A DNA stretch of 64,000 nt, from positions 1 to 64,000 of the forward strand of contig NZ_FOAS01000017.1 in the NCBI RefSeq assembly GCF_900109735.1, given 5' to 3'. A program made the position numbers and the translations under genes. The notes under the pieces were generated by a model. The model did not search any database and was not told the DNA's origin. It saw only the letters and a program-made list of their open reading frames with translations. Shown one piece after another: positions 7,870-17,284 of the stretch; within the stretch, counting starts at the first letter, position 1, and the number at the start of each line of letters is the position of its first letter. This DNA comes from Atopomonas hussainii. GTDB taxonomy: Bacteria; Pseudomonadota; Gammaproteobacteria; Pseudomonadales; Pseudomonadaceae.

Positions 7870-8550
7870 ATGTCTGGACTCGTTGCTGTCGCAGACGGCC
7901 TGTGGATTGCCGCCGCGCCGACGCGCTTTTTATGTTTTGAAGTCGGCACCCGTATGACCTTAGTGCGCCTTGCCGATGGCCGCCTGTGGCTGCATTCGCC
8001 GATCCCCATGGATGCCGCACTACTGGCCGAGATCCGCGCCTTGGGCGACGTCGCCTTTATTGTCTGCCCCAATGACTTTCACCATCTGTATGCGCAAGCG
8101 GCGGTTGAGGCCTTCCCCAATGCGCAGCTGTTTGGCCCTAAAAGCTTGGCGAAAAAACGTAAAGACCTACGCTTTAGCGCGCACTTCGACGGCCATACGC
8201 CGGAGGCCTGGCAAGCCGACTTAACCGCTATTGCGATTAACGGCAGCCTGCTGAATGAAACGGTGTTTTATCACTCGGTCAGCCAAACCCTGATCAGCAG
8301 CGACCTGCTGGAAAACTTCCACCACTGCGATCACGCGCCGACCCGCTGGTGGTTAAAGATTGGCGACTGCTATGGCAAAGCCAACTGGCACCGCCTGCTG
8401 CGCATCACCTACACCCAACGCAAAGCCGCGCGGCAGAGTATCGACCGCCTGCTGGCCTTGCCGCTTAAGCGCATCATCATCGCCCACGGCGAGCTCATCG
8501 AAGACAACGCTAACGAGGTACTGCGCCAAGGCATGGCGTGGTTGAAGTAA
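7870..8550 (+). CDS. DUF4336 family protein (metallo-beta-lactamase-like fold)
   Basis: A 226-residue cytoplasmic protein. It has the DUF4336 layout: GLWIAAAP and MTLVRLADGRLWLHSPIP near the N-terminus, then PNDFHHLYAQAAVEAFPNA, then KRIIIAHGELI near the C-terminus. The fold resembles metallo-beta-lactamases, with the HH pair and the late His as possible metal ligands, but the full HxHxDH box is absent. Function is unknown. A ribosome site (GAGGGAAG) lies just before the ATG. Confidence 0.8.
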   Translation: MSGLVAVADGLWIAAAPTRFLCFEVGTRMTLVRLADGRLWLHSPIPMDAALLAEIRALGDVAFIVCPNDFHHLYAQAAVEAFPNAQLFGPKSLAKKRKDLRFSAHFDGHTPEAWQADLTAIAINGSLLNETVFYHSVSQTLISSDLLENFHHCDHAPTRWWLKIGDCYGKANWHRLLRITYTQRKAARQSIDRLLALPLKRIIIAHGELIEDNANEVLRQGMAWLK

Positions 8551-8641
8551 CACGGTGCCTAAGACCATGGTCGAAGGCCGCAGCCCCGCCCAACCTGCAA
8601 CACTCTAAGCAACGCTTCGCCCGTTCCCGCAAGGATTCTGC

Positions 8642-11600
8642 ATGACCATCTCCAGCGGCCTGATTGCTCTGGTTGCCCTCACCTACATGGCGGTGCTGTT
8701 TGCCATCGCCTTCTGGGGTGACCGTGGCAAACCGTGGTCGCCGCGTTTACGCGCTTGGGTGTACAGCCTGTCGCTGGCGGTGTACTGCACCAGCTGGACG
8801 TTTTTCGGTGCTGTGGGCCAAGCCGCCGATCAGCTCTGGTCGTTTATTCCCATCTATTTAGGCCCGGTGCTGCTTCTGCTGTTTGCGCCCAAGCTGCTGA
8901 CCAAGATGCTGTTGATCAGCAAGCAAGAGAACATCACCTCGATTGCCGATTTTATTGCCGCGCGCTACGGCAAGTCGCAGCTGCTGGCAGTGGTGGTGAC
9001 GCTGATTTGCTTGGTCAGCATCCTGCCGTACATCGCTCTGCAGCTGAAGGCGATTGTCATGGGCGTAAGCCTGCTGCAAGGCAGCAATCCCGATGCGATC
9101 AGCACCTTTGGCCAAGACACGGCCTTGGTGATCAGCCTGATTCTGGCCCTGTTTGCCATCCTCTTCGGCACGCGCAGTTTGGATGTCACCGAGCACCATC
9201 GCGGCCTCGTACTGGCGATTGCCTTCGAGTCGCTGGTCAAGCTGCTGGCCTTTATCGTCATCGGCATTTTTGTCACCTACGGGCTTTACGACGGCTTTCA
9301 GCATTTAACCAGCGAGGCACAAGCGCAGCCGGCGCTGCGTTATTACTGGATGGAAACCGTCAGCTGGCCGGCGTTAATGGTGCAAACCTGCGTGGCGATG
9401 ATGGCGATTGTCTGCCTGCCCCGGCAGTTTCAAGTCACTGTGGTGGAAAACACCGAAGTGCGCGATTTGCGTCTGGCGCGCTGGGTGTTCCCCGCTTACC
9501 TGATTTTGGCCGCCCTGTTTGTGGTGCCGCTGGCCTTAGCCGGGGCGCTGCGCTTGCCGCTGTCAGTGCTGCCAGACTCGTACGTGATCAGCCTGCCACT
9601 GGCAGAAAACCAGCCTTGGCTGGCGCTGCTGGCCTTTATCGGCGGCGCCTCGGCGGCCACCAGCATGGTGATTGTTTCCACCGTGGCGCTGTCGACTATG
9701 GTCAGCAACGACATGCTGCTGCCGGCACTATTAAGTCGACAGCGCACCGAGCGGCCTTTCGAGGCCTTCCGCCATTGGCTGCAAACCGTGCGCCGCCTAA
9801 GCATCGTGGCGATCATTCTGCTCGGCTACCTGTGCTATCGACTGCTCGACAGTGCCGCCTCGCTAGCCACCATTGGCCAAGTAGCCTTTGCCGCCATCAC
9901 CCAGCTAGCCCCGGCCATGCTCGGCGCGCTGTACTGGAAAACCGCCAACCGCCGTGGCGTGTTTGCCGGCCTCGCCACTGGCGCGGCGCTGTGGTTTTAC
10001 AGCTTGGTGATGCCGCTAATTGCACGCGGGTTTGGCTGGCCGCTGCACAGCCTGCCGCTGCTTAATTTGGGCGACAGCCAATGGCTGGGCATCACCCTCG
10101 ACCCGCTGACGCGCGGCACCTTGATCTCGCTGGCGGGTAACTTTTTGGTGTTTGTCGGCGTGTCGCTCCTGACCCGCACCCGAGTGACCGAACACTGGCA
10201 AGCCAGCCGCTTTATCGGCCAAGAACTCAGCCAACGCAGCAGCGAGCCGCGTCCCTTGTTGGCCGTGCAAGTGGCCGATTTGCTGGAGCTGGCCGAGCGC
10301 TTTGTCGGCGGCGAACGTGCGCGCGACAGCTTCCGCCGTTTTGCCGCGCGGCAAAATCAGCGCCTCGACGTCCATCAAGCCGCCAATAATGCGTGGATTG
10401 CCCACAGCGAACGCCTGCTCGCCGGTGTGCTGGGGGCTTCGTCGGCGCGCGTGGTGCTCAAAGCCGCCATTGAAGGCCGCGAGATGCGCGTGGAAGACGT
10501 GGTCGCCATCGCTGGCGAAGCCTCGCAAGTGCTGGCGTTTAACCGTGCCCTGCTGCAAGGGGCGATCGAGAACATCAGCCAAGGCCTCTCGGTGGTGGAT
10601 AAAGAGCTGCGTTTAGTGGCGTGGAACCGCCGCTACCTCGAGCTGTTCGGCTACCCCGAAGGCCTAGTGCAAGTGGGCCGCCCAGTGGCCGACATCATTC
10701 GCCACAACGCCGAGCAAGGCCTGTGCGGCCCCGGCGATATCGACGAACATGTGCGCAAGCGCTTGGCGTGGATGCGCCAAGGCACGCCGCACACCTCCGA
10801 ACGCCAGCTACCCAACGGCCAAGTGATCGAGCTGATCGGCAACCCCATGCCCGGTGGTGGTTTTGTTATGAGTTTTACCGACATCACCGCCTACCGCGCC
10901 GCCGCCCAAGCGCTTAAAGACGCCAACGAAAGCCTTGAGCAGCGCGTTTTAGAACGCACCGAAGCGCTCTCGCAACTAAACCGCGAACTGCGCGACGCCA
11001 AAGCCCGCGCCGACTTGGCCAACAGCTCGAAAACGCGCTTCTTAGCCACCGTCAGCCACGACCTCATGCAGCCGTTAAACGCCGCACGCCTGTTCGCCGC
11101 CGCGCTGAACCAAAGCGAACTGCCGCGCGAAGCGGCAGACCTCGCGCGCAATCTCGACTCATCGCTACGCTCGGCTGAAGACCTGATCGCCGACCTGCTG
11201 GATATCTCACGTCTGGAAAGCGGCCGCATCACCCCCGATAAACACGCGGTCAGCGTGGCCAGCTTGTTCGAGCCCTTGGCGGTAGAGTTCCGCGCCTTGG
11301 CACAAGAACAAGGCATCGATCTGCGGATTCAAACCACGCAACTGCGCATCAATACCGACCCCAAACTGCTGCGCCGCGTGCTGCAGAACTTTCTCACCAA
11401 CGCCTTCCGCTATGCCCGTGGCCGCGTGCTGCTGGGCGTGCGCCGCGAAGGCGACGGCCTGCGCTTAGAGGTGTGGGACAAAGGCCCGGGCATTCCCGAA
11501 GACAAGCGCAAGGTGATTTTTGAGGAATTCAAACGCCTCGACAGTCACCAAACCCGCGCCGAAAAAGGTTTAGGGCTGGGGCTGGCGATTGCCGACGGCC

Positions 11601-12109
11601 TGTGCCGCGTGCTGGAGCATCGCCTCGATGTGCGCTCATGGCCGGGCAAAGGCAGCGTGTTCTGCGTACACGTGCCGCTGGCCTGCCAACAAACCGTGCA
11701 ACCGCTGCCTACCGTGCGCGACACCAGCCAATCACTCGGCGGCCTGCAAGTGCTGTGTGTGGATAACGAAGACAGCATTCTCGCCGGCATGCACAGCTTG
11801 CTATCCCGCTGGGGCTGTCAGGTATGGACGGCGCGCAATCAACTGGAGTGCGAGCACTTGCTGGATGAAGGCGTGCGCCCGGACATCGCCCTCGTCGATT
11901 TCCACCTCGATGAAGGGGAAACCGGTACCGCGCTAATGAGCTGGCTACGCACTCGCCTGCAAACCCCGTTGCCGGGCATTGTGATCAGCGCCGATGGGCG
12001 TGCCGAGCTGACCGCGGAAATCCACGCGCAAGGTTTGGGCTTCTTACCCAAGCCGGTCAAGCCGGCGGCCTTACGCGCGTTACTCAACCGGCAAAAAGCC
12101 GCAGGTTGA
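8642..12109 (+). CDS. mxtR: Hybrid sensor histidine kinase with Na+/solute symporter domain (MxtR/CrbS type)
   Basis: A 1155-residue protein. Domain order: an SSS symporter-like membrane domain of about 13 helices (residues 1-500), a linker/STAC region, a PAS domain (about 640-750, AIENISQGLSVVDKEL), a coiled coil, HisKA with FLATVSHDLMQPLN (His about 806), HATPase with DKGPGIP and GLGLGLAI, and a receiver (about 1035-1150, phospho-Asp in LVDFHLDEG). This architecture and length match MxtR/CrbS (PA3271 in PAO1, from memory). With the CrbR/ErdR regulator, that protein controls acetyl-CoA synthetase and acetate use. No partner regulator is adjacent. CbrA is the main alternative but has a different gene context. 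Confidence 0.75.
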   Translation: MTISSGLIALVALTYMAVLFAIAFWGDRGKPWSPRLRAWVYSLSLAVYCTSWTFFGAVGQAADQLWSFIPIYLGPVLLLLFAPKLLTKMLLISKQENITSIADFIAARYGKSQLLAVVVTLICLVSILPYIALQLKAIVMGVSLLQGSNPDAISTFGQDTALVISLILALFAILFGTRSLDVTEHHRGLVLAIAFESLVKLLAFIVIGIFVTYGLYDGFQHLTSEAQAQPALRYYWMETVSWPALMVQTCVAMMAIVCLPRQFQVTVVENTEVRDLRLARWVFPAYLILAALFVVPLALAGALRLPLSVLPDSYVISLPLAENQPWLALLAFIGGASAATSMVIVSTVALSTMVSNDMLLPALLSRQRTERPFEAFRHWLQTVRRLSIVAIILLGYLCYRLLDSAASLATIGQVAFAAITQLAPAMLGALYWKTANRRGVFAGLATGAALWFYSLVMPLIARGFGWPLHSLPLLNLGDSQWLGITLDPLTRGTLISLAGNFLVFVGVSLLTRTRVTEHWQASRFIGQELSQRSSEPRPLLAVQVADLLELAERFVGGERARDSFRRFAARQNQRLDVHQAANNAWIAHSERLLAGVLGASSARVVLKAAIEGREMRVEDVVAIAGEASQVLAFNRALLQGAIENISQGLSVVDKELRLVAWNRRYLELFGYPEGLVQVGRPVADIIRHNAEQGLCGPGDIDEHVRKRLAWMRQGTPHTSERQLPNGQVIELIGNPMPGGGFVMSFTDITAYRAAAQALKDANESLEQRVLERTEALSQLNRELRDAKARADLANSSKTRFLATVSHDLMQPLNAARLFAAALNQSELPREAADLARNLDSSLRSAEDLIADLLDISRLESGRITPDKHAVSVASLFEPLAVEFRALAQEQGIDLRIQTTQLRINTDPKLLRRVLQNFLTNAFRYARGRVLLGVRREGDGLRLEVWDKGPGIPEDKRKVIFEEFKRLDSHQTRAEKGLGLGLAIADGLCRVLEHRLDVRSWPGKGSVFCVHVPLACQQTVQPLPTVRDTSQSLGGLQVLCVDNEDSILAGMHSLLSRWGCQVWTARNQLECEHLLDEGVRPDIALVDFHLDEGETGTALMSWLRTRLQTPLPGIVISADGRAELTAEIHAQGLGFLPKPVKPAALRALLNRQKAAG

Positions 12110-12163
12110 GGCCTGCACGCGGGGCTGCTGTAATAAACAAAAGCCCCACGACGGAATAGCCGC

Positions 12164-13429
12164 ATGCCCAACTTGCTCGACATGCTGATCAACTTAGCCC
12201 TAGCGCTGGGCATTGGTCTGTTGATTGGCACCGAGCGCGGCTGGCAAGCGCGCAATGAAGACGACATCCGCGTCAGCGCCGGTATTCGCACCTTTGGTTT
12301 GGCTGGTTTACTCGGCGGCCTTGCCGCGCTGCTCAGCCACACGCCACTGGGCATCGTCGGTTGGCTGAGTTTGTTTTTCGCTTTTGCCGTGCTGGTGGCG
12401 CTGGCTTATTACGGCGACTTACAGCGCAACGGCCAGCAAGGGCTGACCAGCGAGGTCGCCCTGCTGCTGACCTTTCTGCTCGGCAGCCTCGCGGTGTTTG
12501 AACACGCCATGCTGGCTGCTGCGGGCGCGGTCGTCACCGCCCTACTCCTCAGCCTTAAGCCGCTGCTGCACAACGCGCTAAAACGTCTTGATGAAGCCGA
12601 ACTGACCGGCGCGCTTAAATTACTGTTTATCTCCGTGGTGTTGCTACCGGCGCTGCCCAACCAAGGCTACGGCCCGTGGGAAGTTTTTAACCCTTACACC
12701 ACCTGGTGGATGGTGGTGCTGATCGCCGCACTGGGTTTTGCCGCTTACGTGGCGGTGCGCTGGGTGGGCGAGCAACGCGGCTTATTACTCACCGCCGCGC
12801 TGGGCGGGATTGTTTCGTCCACCGCGATGACGCTGACCTTGGCGCGCCTCGGTAAAAGCCCGCGCTTAACGCAAACCTTAGCCTGCGGTTTATTGATTAC
12901 CTCGTGCCTGATGTTCCCGCGCGTGCTACTGGAAGTGGCGTTGGTCAACCCAAGCTTGTTGGCCGGGTTAACCGTGCCGCTGCTGATCGCCGCCGCCTGT
13001 TATTTGGCCGGCGCCTTGTACTGTTTTTGGCACCGCCATGAGGGCAACCACGAACCAGATTCCGATAGCAGCCTGCGCAACCCCTTTGAGCTTGGCCCAG
13101 CACTACGCTTTGCCGCGCTGCTGGTGGCGATTTTATTTGCCGTGGAAATCGGTCGACGCTACTTAGGCGATGCGGGGGTGTATTTGGTGGCGGCGCTGTC
13201 GGGCAGCACCGATGTGGACGCCATCACCCTGTCGCTGGCCGCCAGCGCCAAAGCAGGCTTGTCGGCCAGTGTCGCCGAACGGGCGATCTTGCTCGCGGTG
13301 GTGGTTAATTCGTTGGTTAAGGGCGCGTTGATTGTTGCCATCGCGCCCCGTGCGCTAAGCCGCAAGGTGCTGCCGGCCATGCTGGTCGGCTTGAGCCTAG
13401 CGCTGCTCTGGGCGTTTAGCGGCTGGTAA
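12164..13429 (+). CDS. MgtC/SapB family protein with DUF4010 domain
   Basis: A 421-residue inner-membrane protein. The N-terminal 140 residues form an MgtC-like domain (ALALGIGLLIGTERGWQ, then GIRTFGLAGLLGG). The rest is DUF4010, with SSTAMTLTLARL and a SGSTDVDAITLSLA motif. The C-terminal half resembles transporter-like proteins of unknown substrate. It is a different family from the virulence factor MgtC proper. It starts 54 bases after mxtR and ends overlapping the convergent Sel1 gene by 14 bases. Confidence 0.85.
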   Translation: MPNLLDMLINLALALGIGLLIGTERGWQARNEDDIRVSAGIRTFGLAGLLGGLAALLSHTPLGIVGWLSLFFAFAVLVALAYYGDLQRNGQQGLTSEVALLLTFLLGSLAVFEHAMLAAAGAVVTALLLSLKPLLHNALKRLDEAELTGALKLLFISVVLLPALPNQGYGPWEVFNPYTTWWMVVLIAALGFAAYVAVRWVGEQRGLLLTAALGGIVSSTAMTLTLARLGKSPRLTQTLACGLLITSCLMFPRVLLEVALVNPSLLAGLTVPLLIAAACYLAGALYCFWHRHEGNHEPDSDSSLRNPFELGPALRFAALLVAILFAVEIGRRYLGDAGVYLVAALSGSTDVDAITLSLAASAKAGLSASVAERAILLAVVVNSLVKGALIVAIAPRALSRKVLPAMLVGLSLALLWAFSGW

Positions 13430-13856
13430 CGCGCTGCGCTTGCAGGCTTAGCAACAGGCTCTGCGCCTGTTCGTGGCCTTGTTGGCTGGCCGCTTCCAGC
13501 CAGTGACGCGCTTGCAGCACATCCACCGCCTGCTCGGCATTGCCGTTAAGCAGCAACACGCCTAAACGAAACTGCGCGTCGGTATCACCGTGCTGCGCCG
13601 CATCGCGCAGCATGGCAATGCCGGCCAAGCGGTCGCGGCCCGAACAGCCGGCAGTGGAGAGCAAATCACCCAAGCGGCTTTGCGCCTCGGTCATACCCAA
13701 GCGCGCCGGGCGCTTGAGTAATTGGCTGGCCAAGCGCTGCGCTGGCAGCCCTTGACCTAAACGGGGGTGATCAAGCAACCAGCGCGCGCAGGTCATGGAG
13801 ACTTGAAAGCGCAGCGGCGCCTTTGAAGCTTTAGCAATAACGTCAGTGCTTTTCAT
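13416..13856 (-). CDS. Sel1-repeat / TPR-like protein
   Basis: A 146-residue protein with at least two Sel1-like helical repeats in the second half: ...AIMLRDAAQHGDTDAQFRLGVLLL and ...ARHWLEAASQQGHEQAQSLL. It probably acts as a protein-protein interaction scaffold. No export signal is evident. The start at 13856 (MKSTDV) is preferred over a start seven codons upstream, but neither has a clear ribosome site. Its 3' end overlaps the MgtC/DUF4010 gene. Confidence 0.7.
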   Translation of the reverse strand: MKSTDVIAKASKAPLRFQVSMTCARWLLDHPRLGQGLPAQRLASQLLKRPARLGMTEAQSRLGDLLSTAGCSGRDRLAGIAMLRDAAQHGDTDAQFRLGVLLLNGNAEQAVDVLQARHWLEAASQQGHEQAQSLLLSLQAQRVTSR

Positions 13857-14224
13857 GCAGTTCGGCAATTCATGCAATGTGACTGGCCGCGCACTTTACG
13901 CCTTTTTTCGCCAAGGTAAACCCCCCAATTAGGCGAAGACCCCCACGCCAGAGCGCCTGCTCGGGACAATCCACAGAACCTGTGGATAACTCGGTGGAAA
14001 AGATGACCATAACCCGAGCCACGCCCCGATTTTTCGGGCTTTAGAACAAATTGCCTAATTTTTAACCAATCTTTTAAGCCTTTTAAAATCAACAACTTAC
14101 AAAGCATTCCAAGCAAAACAAGGACTTATGCAAAAGATTGACAGCCTTGTGACAGGCATGCTTGCCAATGTGCACAACTGCACAGTCACAAAGCACGCAG
14201 GCGCACCATTTTGGCCCTAACGCC
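13857..14224. other. Gene-free, AT-richer stretch with a DnaA-box-like palindrome
   Basis: No convincing gene is seen in these 368 bases. They contain TGTGGATAA (13981-13989, a perfect DnaA-box complement) inside the dyad ATCCACAG-AAC-CTGTGGAT (13969-13987). An AT-rich tract (about 14040-14140) and a cluster of GTGACAGGC and TGTGCACAACTGCACAGTC-like sequences (14150-14190) follow. The region is upstream of the Sel1 gene and downstream of the hydroxylase gene, so part of it must serve as promoter and terminator. Confidence 0.5.
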
Positions 14225-14749
14225 TCACTCTGCAGCACTGGTCGGCAAGCCCTGCCCTTGTGGCTTGTCTGGCTGCGCTTGGCTGTATTCCCGGGTACCC
14301 ATCAACCAATCGAACCACGGTTTAGTCACGCACCAATTGGCATTCGGGTTAGGGCCCATGTGGTGATCCCAGTGCCAACGCAGTTTGCGTTTAGCCCACG
14401 CAGGCTGTTCGTGCGAACGGCGGTGGCAGTAGTAATAATTCGCCGCGCAGTACCACAAGGTAATCACCAGATACGGTGCAACCCAGAGCAAGGGGATTAA
14501 CGCTAGGCTGGCAGCAATCAGCGCCCAGGCTTCTTTACCTTGCGCATGCCAGCCCAAGGCAAAGCGTTGGTAGCAAGGGTCGTGAAAATCATGCCGGCGC
14601 GCATTGCGATGGTGCTCATGCCAATGAAAACTCCAGAAGGTGCCACGCCGCTTGCCCAAGCCGTGCAGCACATATTTGTGCATCGTCCACTCCACACCAT
14701 TGGCCAGTAGCAGGCCGCCAACCACGCTTGCGAGGATTTCCAGCCACAT
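14225..14749 (-). CDS. Fatty acid hydroxylase superfamily protein (beta-carotene hydroxylase-like)
   Basis: A 174-residue membrane protein with four histidine clusters for a di-iron centre: HKYVLH, HWHEHH, HRRSH and HWDHH. This is the pattern of the sterol desaturase/carotene hydroxylase superfamily. The substrate is unknown, and no carotenoid genes are nearby. The ATG at 14749 is chosen because AGGAG lies eight bases upstream. A longer frame to 14782 lacks a ribosome site. It is divergent from an AraC-type regulator 82 bases away, which may control it. Confidence 0.8.
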   Translation of the reverse strand: MWLEILASVVGGLLLANGVEWTMHKYVLHGLGKRRGTFWSFHWHEHHRNARRHDFHDPCYQRFALGWHAQGKEAWALIAASLALIPLLWVAPYLVITLWYCAANYYYCHRRSHEQPAWAKRKLRWHWDHHMGPNPNANWCVTKPWFDWLMGTREYSQAQPDKPQGQGLPTSAAE

Positions 14750-14831
14750 AAGCCTGTCTCCTGTTGGGTTAAATGAGCCCACAGGCTAAAACAGCGACGT
14801 GATCGGCACTTGTCAGGGAGGTTTGTAACGC

Positions 14832-15848
14832 ATGTCAGTTTGGCCAAGCGCCCACTTGCAACAGCTAGCCAGCGCCACGCTGGATGGCCGCTACTTGCAC
14901 ACCCTCGTGGCACCAGCACACGCACTCGGCCTACCTGTGACGGCAGCGCTGCAACACACTGGGCTCAGCGAGCAGGCCTTACAGAGTCCGGTGAGTTTGC
15001 TGCGCGCGTGGCAACTGGTGGATTACTTTGACCGCCACGCCGAGCCCGGCTGGGCCTTTCGTTTAGGCCTGAGCATGCGCCCGGCCAGCGCTGGCGTGCT
15101 CGGTTATGTCTTGCTGGGTGCCGCCACGCTAGAGCAAGCGATTAACCGCTTGGTGCGTTACGAGCGCTGCGTGTGGGATATCGGCTTAAGTCAGTGGCAG
15201 GCCGCCAAGCAACGCTTAGTGTTTATGCCCACCCTTAGCCCACTACCACCGAGCCTGGCCGAGCTATGCCTCACCAGCTGGCTGGCCGTGGGCCGACTGT
15301 TAGCACCGCAAGCGCAGGCCAGAGCACTGTGCCTACGCCACACCCCAGCCATGCCCAGCAACGCGATAGAAAACCTGCTCGGCGTAACGCTTCGCACTGA
15401 GCAAGCCGATTACGCGCTAGAGCTGGCCGACGGGCATAGTCAGCTACCCCTACCGCTGGCCGATGATTTGCTCGAACAAAGTTTGCTACCGCAAGTGATC
15501 AACAAAGCGGCGCAGCAGCCGCATCTGCAAGCGATTCGCCAACGCATGGTGGCGGCCCTGCCCGAAGGCGCCGCGTTAGAGCAGGTGGCCGCGAGCTTAG
15601 AGCAAAGCCCACGGCAACTACGCCACATCTTGCATTTACATGGCCTGAGCTATCAGCACCTGCTGCAAGACTTACGACAAGCCTTGGCCGAGCACTACCT
15701 GCGGCAAACCGAGCTCAGCCTGACCGATATCAGCTTCTTATTAGGCTTTGCCGAGCAGAGCAGCTTTAGTCGCGCCTTTCGTCAATGGCACGGCTGCACT
15801 GCGCAGCACTATCGCGAGGCTTATTCAGCCTCGGCAGCCGTTTGCTGA
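14832..15848 (+). CDS. AraC family transcriptional regulator
   Basis: A 338-residue protein. Residues about 25-210 match the Arabinose_bd-type N-terminal domain found in OruR/ArgR-like and lipid-responsive AraC regulators. Residues 243-335 carry the two helix-turn-helix motifs, ending ISFLLGFAEQSSFSRAFRQW. A GGGAGG site precedes the ATG. The gene is divergent from the hydroxylase gene, its most likely target. Its last 28 bases overlap the convergent permease gene. The effector is unknown. Confidence 0.85.
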   Translation: MSVWPSAHLQQLASATLDGRYLHTLVAPAHALGLPVTAALQHTGLSEQALQSPVSLLRAWQLVDYFDRHAEPGWAFRLGLSMRPASAGVLGYVLLGAATLEQAINRLVRYERCVWDIGLSQWQAAKQRLVFMPTLSPLPPSLAELCLTSWLAVGRLLAPQAQARALCLRHTPAMPSNAIENLLGVTLRTEQADYALELADGHSQLPLPLADDLLEQSLLPQVINKAAQQPHLQAIRQRMVAALPEGAALEQVAASLEQSPRQLRHILHLHGLSYQHLLQDLRQALAEHYLRQTELSLTDISFLLGFAEQSSFSRAFRQWHGCTAQHYREAYSASAAVC

Positions 15849-16897
15849 TCGAGCTGGCGCGGCCAGGCATACAGCACGGCTTTAAACAGCGTGGCCAATG
15901 GAATGGCGAAGAACACCCCCCAGAAGCCCCACAGGCCGCCAAATAACAGCACCGCGCAGATGATCGCCACCGGGTGCAAGTTCACCGCTTCCGAGAACAA
16001 CAACGGCACCAATACGTTGCCATCCAGCGCTTGGATGATGCCGTAGACCACGATCATCCAAATAAACTGATCGCCCCAGCCCCACTGGAACAGGCCAATC
16101 AGCGCCACCGGCACCGTCACCACCACCGCACCGATATACGGCACCACCACCGACAAGCCCACCAACAGCGCCAGCAGCGCGGCGTAGTTAAGGCCAAAGG
16201 CGACGAAGCCCACGTAGGTCACACCGCCGACAATCACGATCTCGATGAATTTGCCGCGAATGTAGTTGGCGATTTGTTGGTTCATCTCCACCCACACGCG
16301 CTTCATCAAACCGCGCTGACGTGGCAGATAACCGGCAAACCAACGGCCCAGCGACTGGCGATCTTTCAGGAAGAAGAACACCAGAATCGGCACCAAGACC
16401 AGATAGATCATAGCGTTGACCAACATCGGCAAACTCGACAGCGAGAAGGTCAGTGCCAGCTGACCAAGCTGGCCGATTTCACCGCGCGCCGCCTCAAGGG
16501 CGCCGAGCACTTGGTCTTCAGTGAGCAAGGTTGGGTAACGCTCGGGCAATAGCAGCAACTGGGCTTGCAGCTCGGCAGTCATGCGTGGCAGTTCGTTAAA
16601 CAAGGTGGTCAGCTGCCGCCCGGTGAGCGGTAACACCACCAGCAAGAACACCGTCAGCAAGGTCATAAACACCGCAAACACCGACCACACGGCAATCACA
16701 TGCGGCACTTTGCGGCGCTCTAAAAAGCCCACCACGCCTTGCAGCAAAAAGGCCAGCACTAAGGCAATCAACACCGGCGCCAGCATGCCGCCCAAGGTGA
16801 GGATCACGGTAAAGCCCAGCGCCAGCATCACCGCCAGCACCACGGCCTCTTCGTCGGAGAAGTAGCGCTGCATCCAGTCGTTAATAATTTTCAGCAT
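15821..16897 (-). CDS. AI-2E family transporter (PerM-like)
   Basis: A 358-residue membrane protein with about eight helices and the AI-2E/PerM pattern: a charged N-terminus, paired helices (residues 15-70), a soluble middle segment, then VPYIGAVVVTVPVAL and GNVLVPLLFSEAVNLHPVAI near the C-terminus. Family members include an autoinducer exporter and Na+/H+ antiporters, so the substrate cannot be assigned. It lies five bases downstream of tusA on the same strand. The permease/tusA/M48 protease arrangement is shared with P. aeruginosa (PA1007-PA1005, from memory). Confidence 0.88.
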   Translation of the reverse strand: MLKIINDWMQRYFSDEEAVVLAVMLALGFTVILTLGGMLAPVLIALVLAFLLQGVVGFLERRKVPHVIAVWSVFAVFMTLLTVFLLVVLPLTGRQLTTLFNELPRMTAELQAQLLLLPERYPTLLTEDQVLGALEAARGEIGQLGQLALTFSLSSLPMLVNAMIYLVLVPILVFFFLKDRQSLGRWFAGYLPRQRGLMKRVWVEMNQQIANYIRGKFIEIVIVGGVTYVGFVAFGLNYAALLALLVGLSVVVPYIGAVVVTVPVALIGLFQWGWGDQFIWMIVVYGIIQALDGNVLVPLLFSEAVNLHPVAIICAVLLFGGLWGFWGVFFAIPLATLFKAVLYAWPRQLDQQTAAEAE

Positions 16898-16902
16898 CGT
16901 GC

Positions 16903-17166
16903 TTAGGCCTTTTGTAGCCAGTAACAGAACAAGGTTTCATCGCGCTCGGCGCGGCGCAGAGTGTGTCCGGCGCGTTCGGCAAAGGCCTGAATATCGCGCC
17001 ACGAGCCGGCATCGGTGGCCACTACCCTAAGCACCTGCCCGCTGAGCATCTGGCTTAACGCCAGCTTGGTTTTCAGTAGCGGCAAGGGGCAGGCCAAGCC
17101 GGCAGTATTGAGCGCCTGATCAAAGGCCTCGTTTTGCCACGCCGGCGGTAATTGCGGGGAACTCAT
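16903..17166 (-). CDS. TusA family sulfurtransferase
   Basis: An 87-residue protein with the TusA motif AGLACPLPLLKTKLAL, where the Cys accepts persulfide sulfur. The C-terminal extension ends FCYWLQ. The start at 17166 (MSSPQ) is preferred, as the longer frame adds a non-conserved hydrophobic leader. The gene context matches PA1006 of P. aeruginosa, a TusA-like protein that I recall being needed for molybdenum cofactor balance and nitrate growth. It is therefore probably not the tRNA-thiolation TusA itself. It is divergent from bepA across 118 bases. Confidence 0.85.
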   Translation of the reverse strand: MSSPQLPPAWQNEAFDQALNTAGLACPLPLLKTKLALSQMLSGQVLRVVATDAGSWRDIQAFAERAGHTLRRAERDETLFCYWLQKA

Positions 17167-17284
17167 GGGCAAAATCCTGGACAAAACAGCGCACAGGATA
17201 ACCACAGCCACCCCACGCTGCTAGGCAGTAACTGGCCGACACGGCTAAAGTAGACCCGCGAATACATCGGAGGTTGCCCCCAAC

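Noticed and set aside
8734-10065. A 443-residue plus-strand frame inside mxtR
   Set aside because: It is the shifted frame of the symporter domain, Arg/Ala-rich, with no independent start signal.
13853-14116. An 87-residue minus-strand open frame upstream of the Sel1 gene
   Set aside because: It has no ribosome site and no recognisable motif, spans the DnaA-box dyad, and overlaps the Sel1 start in another frame.
13878-14224. Possible replication origin
   Set aside because: Only one good DnaA box pair and no origin-linked genes (dnaA, dnaN, gyrB, rpmH, parAB).
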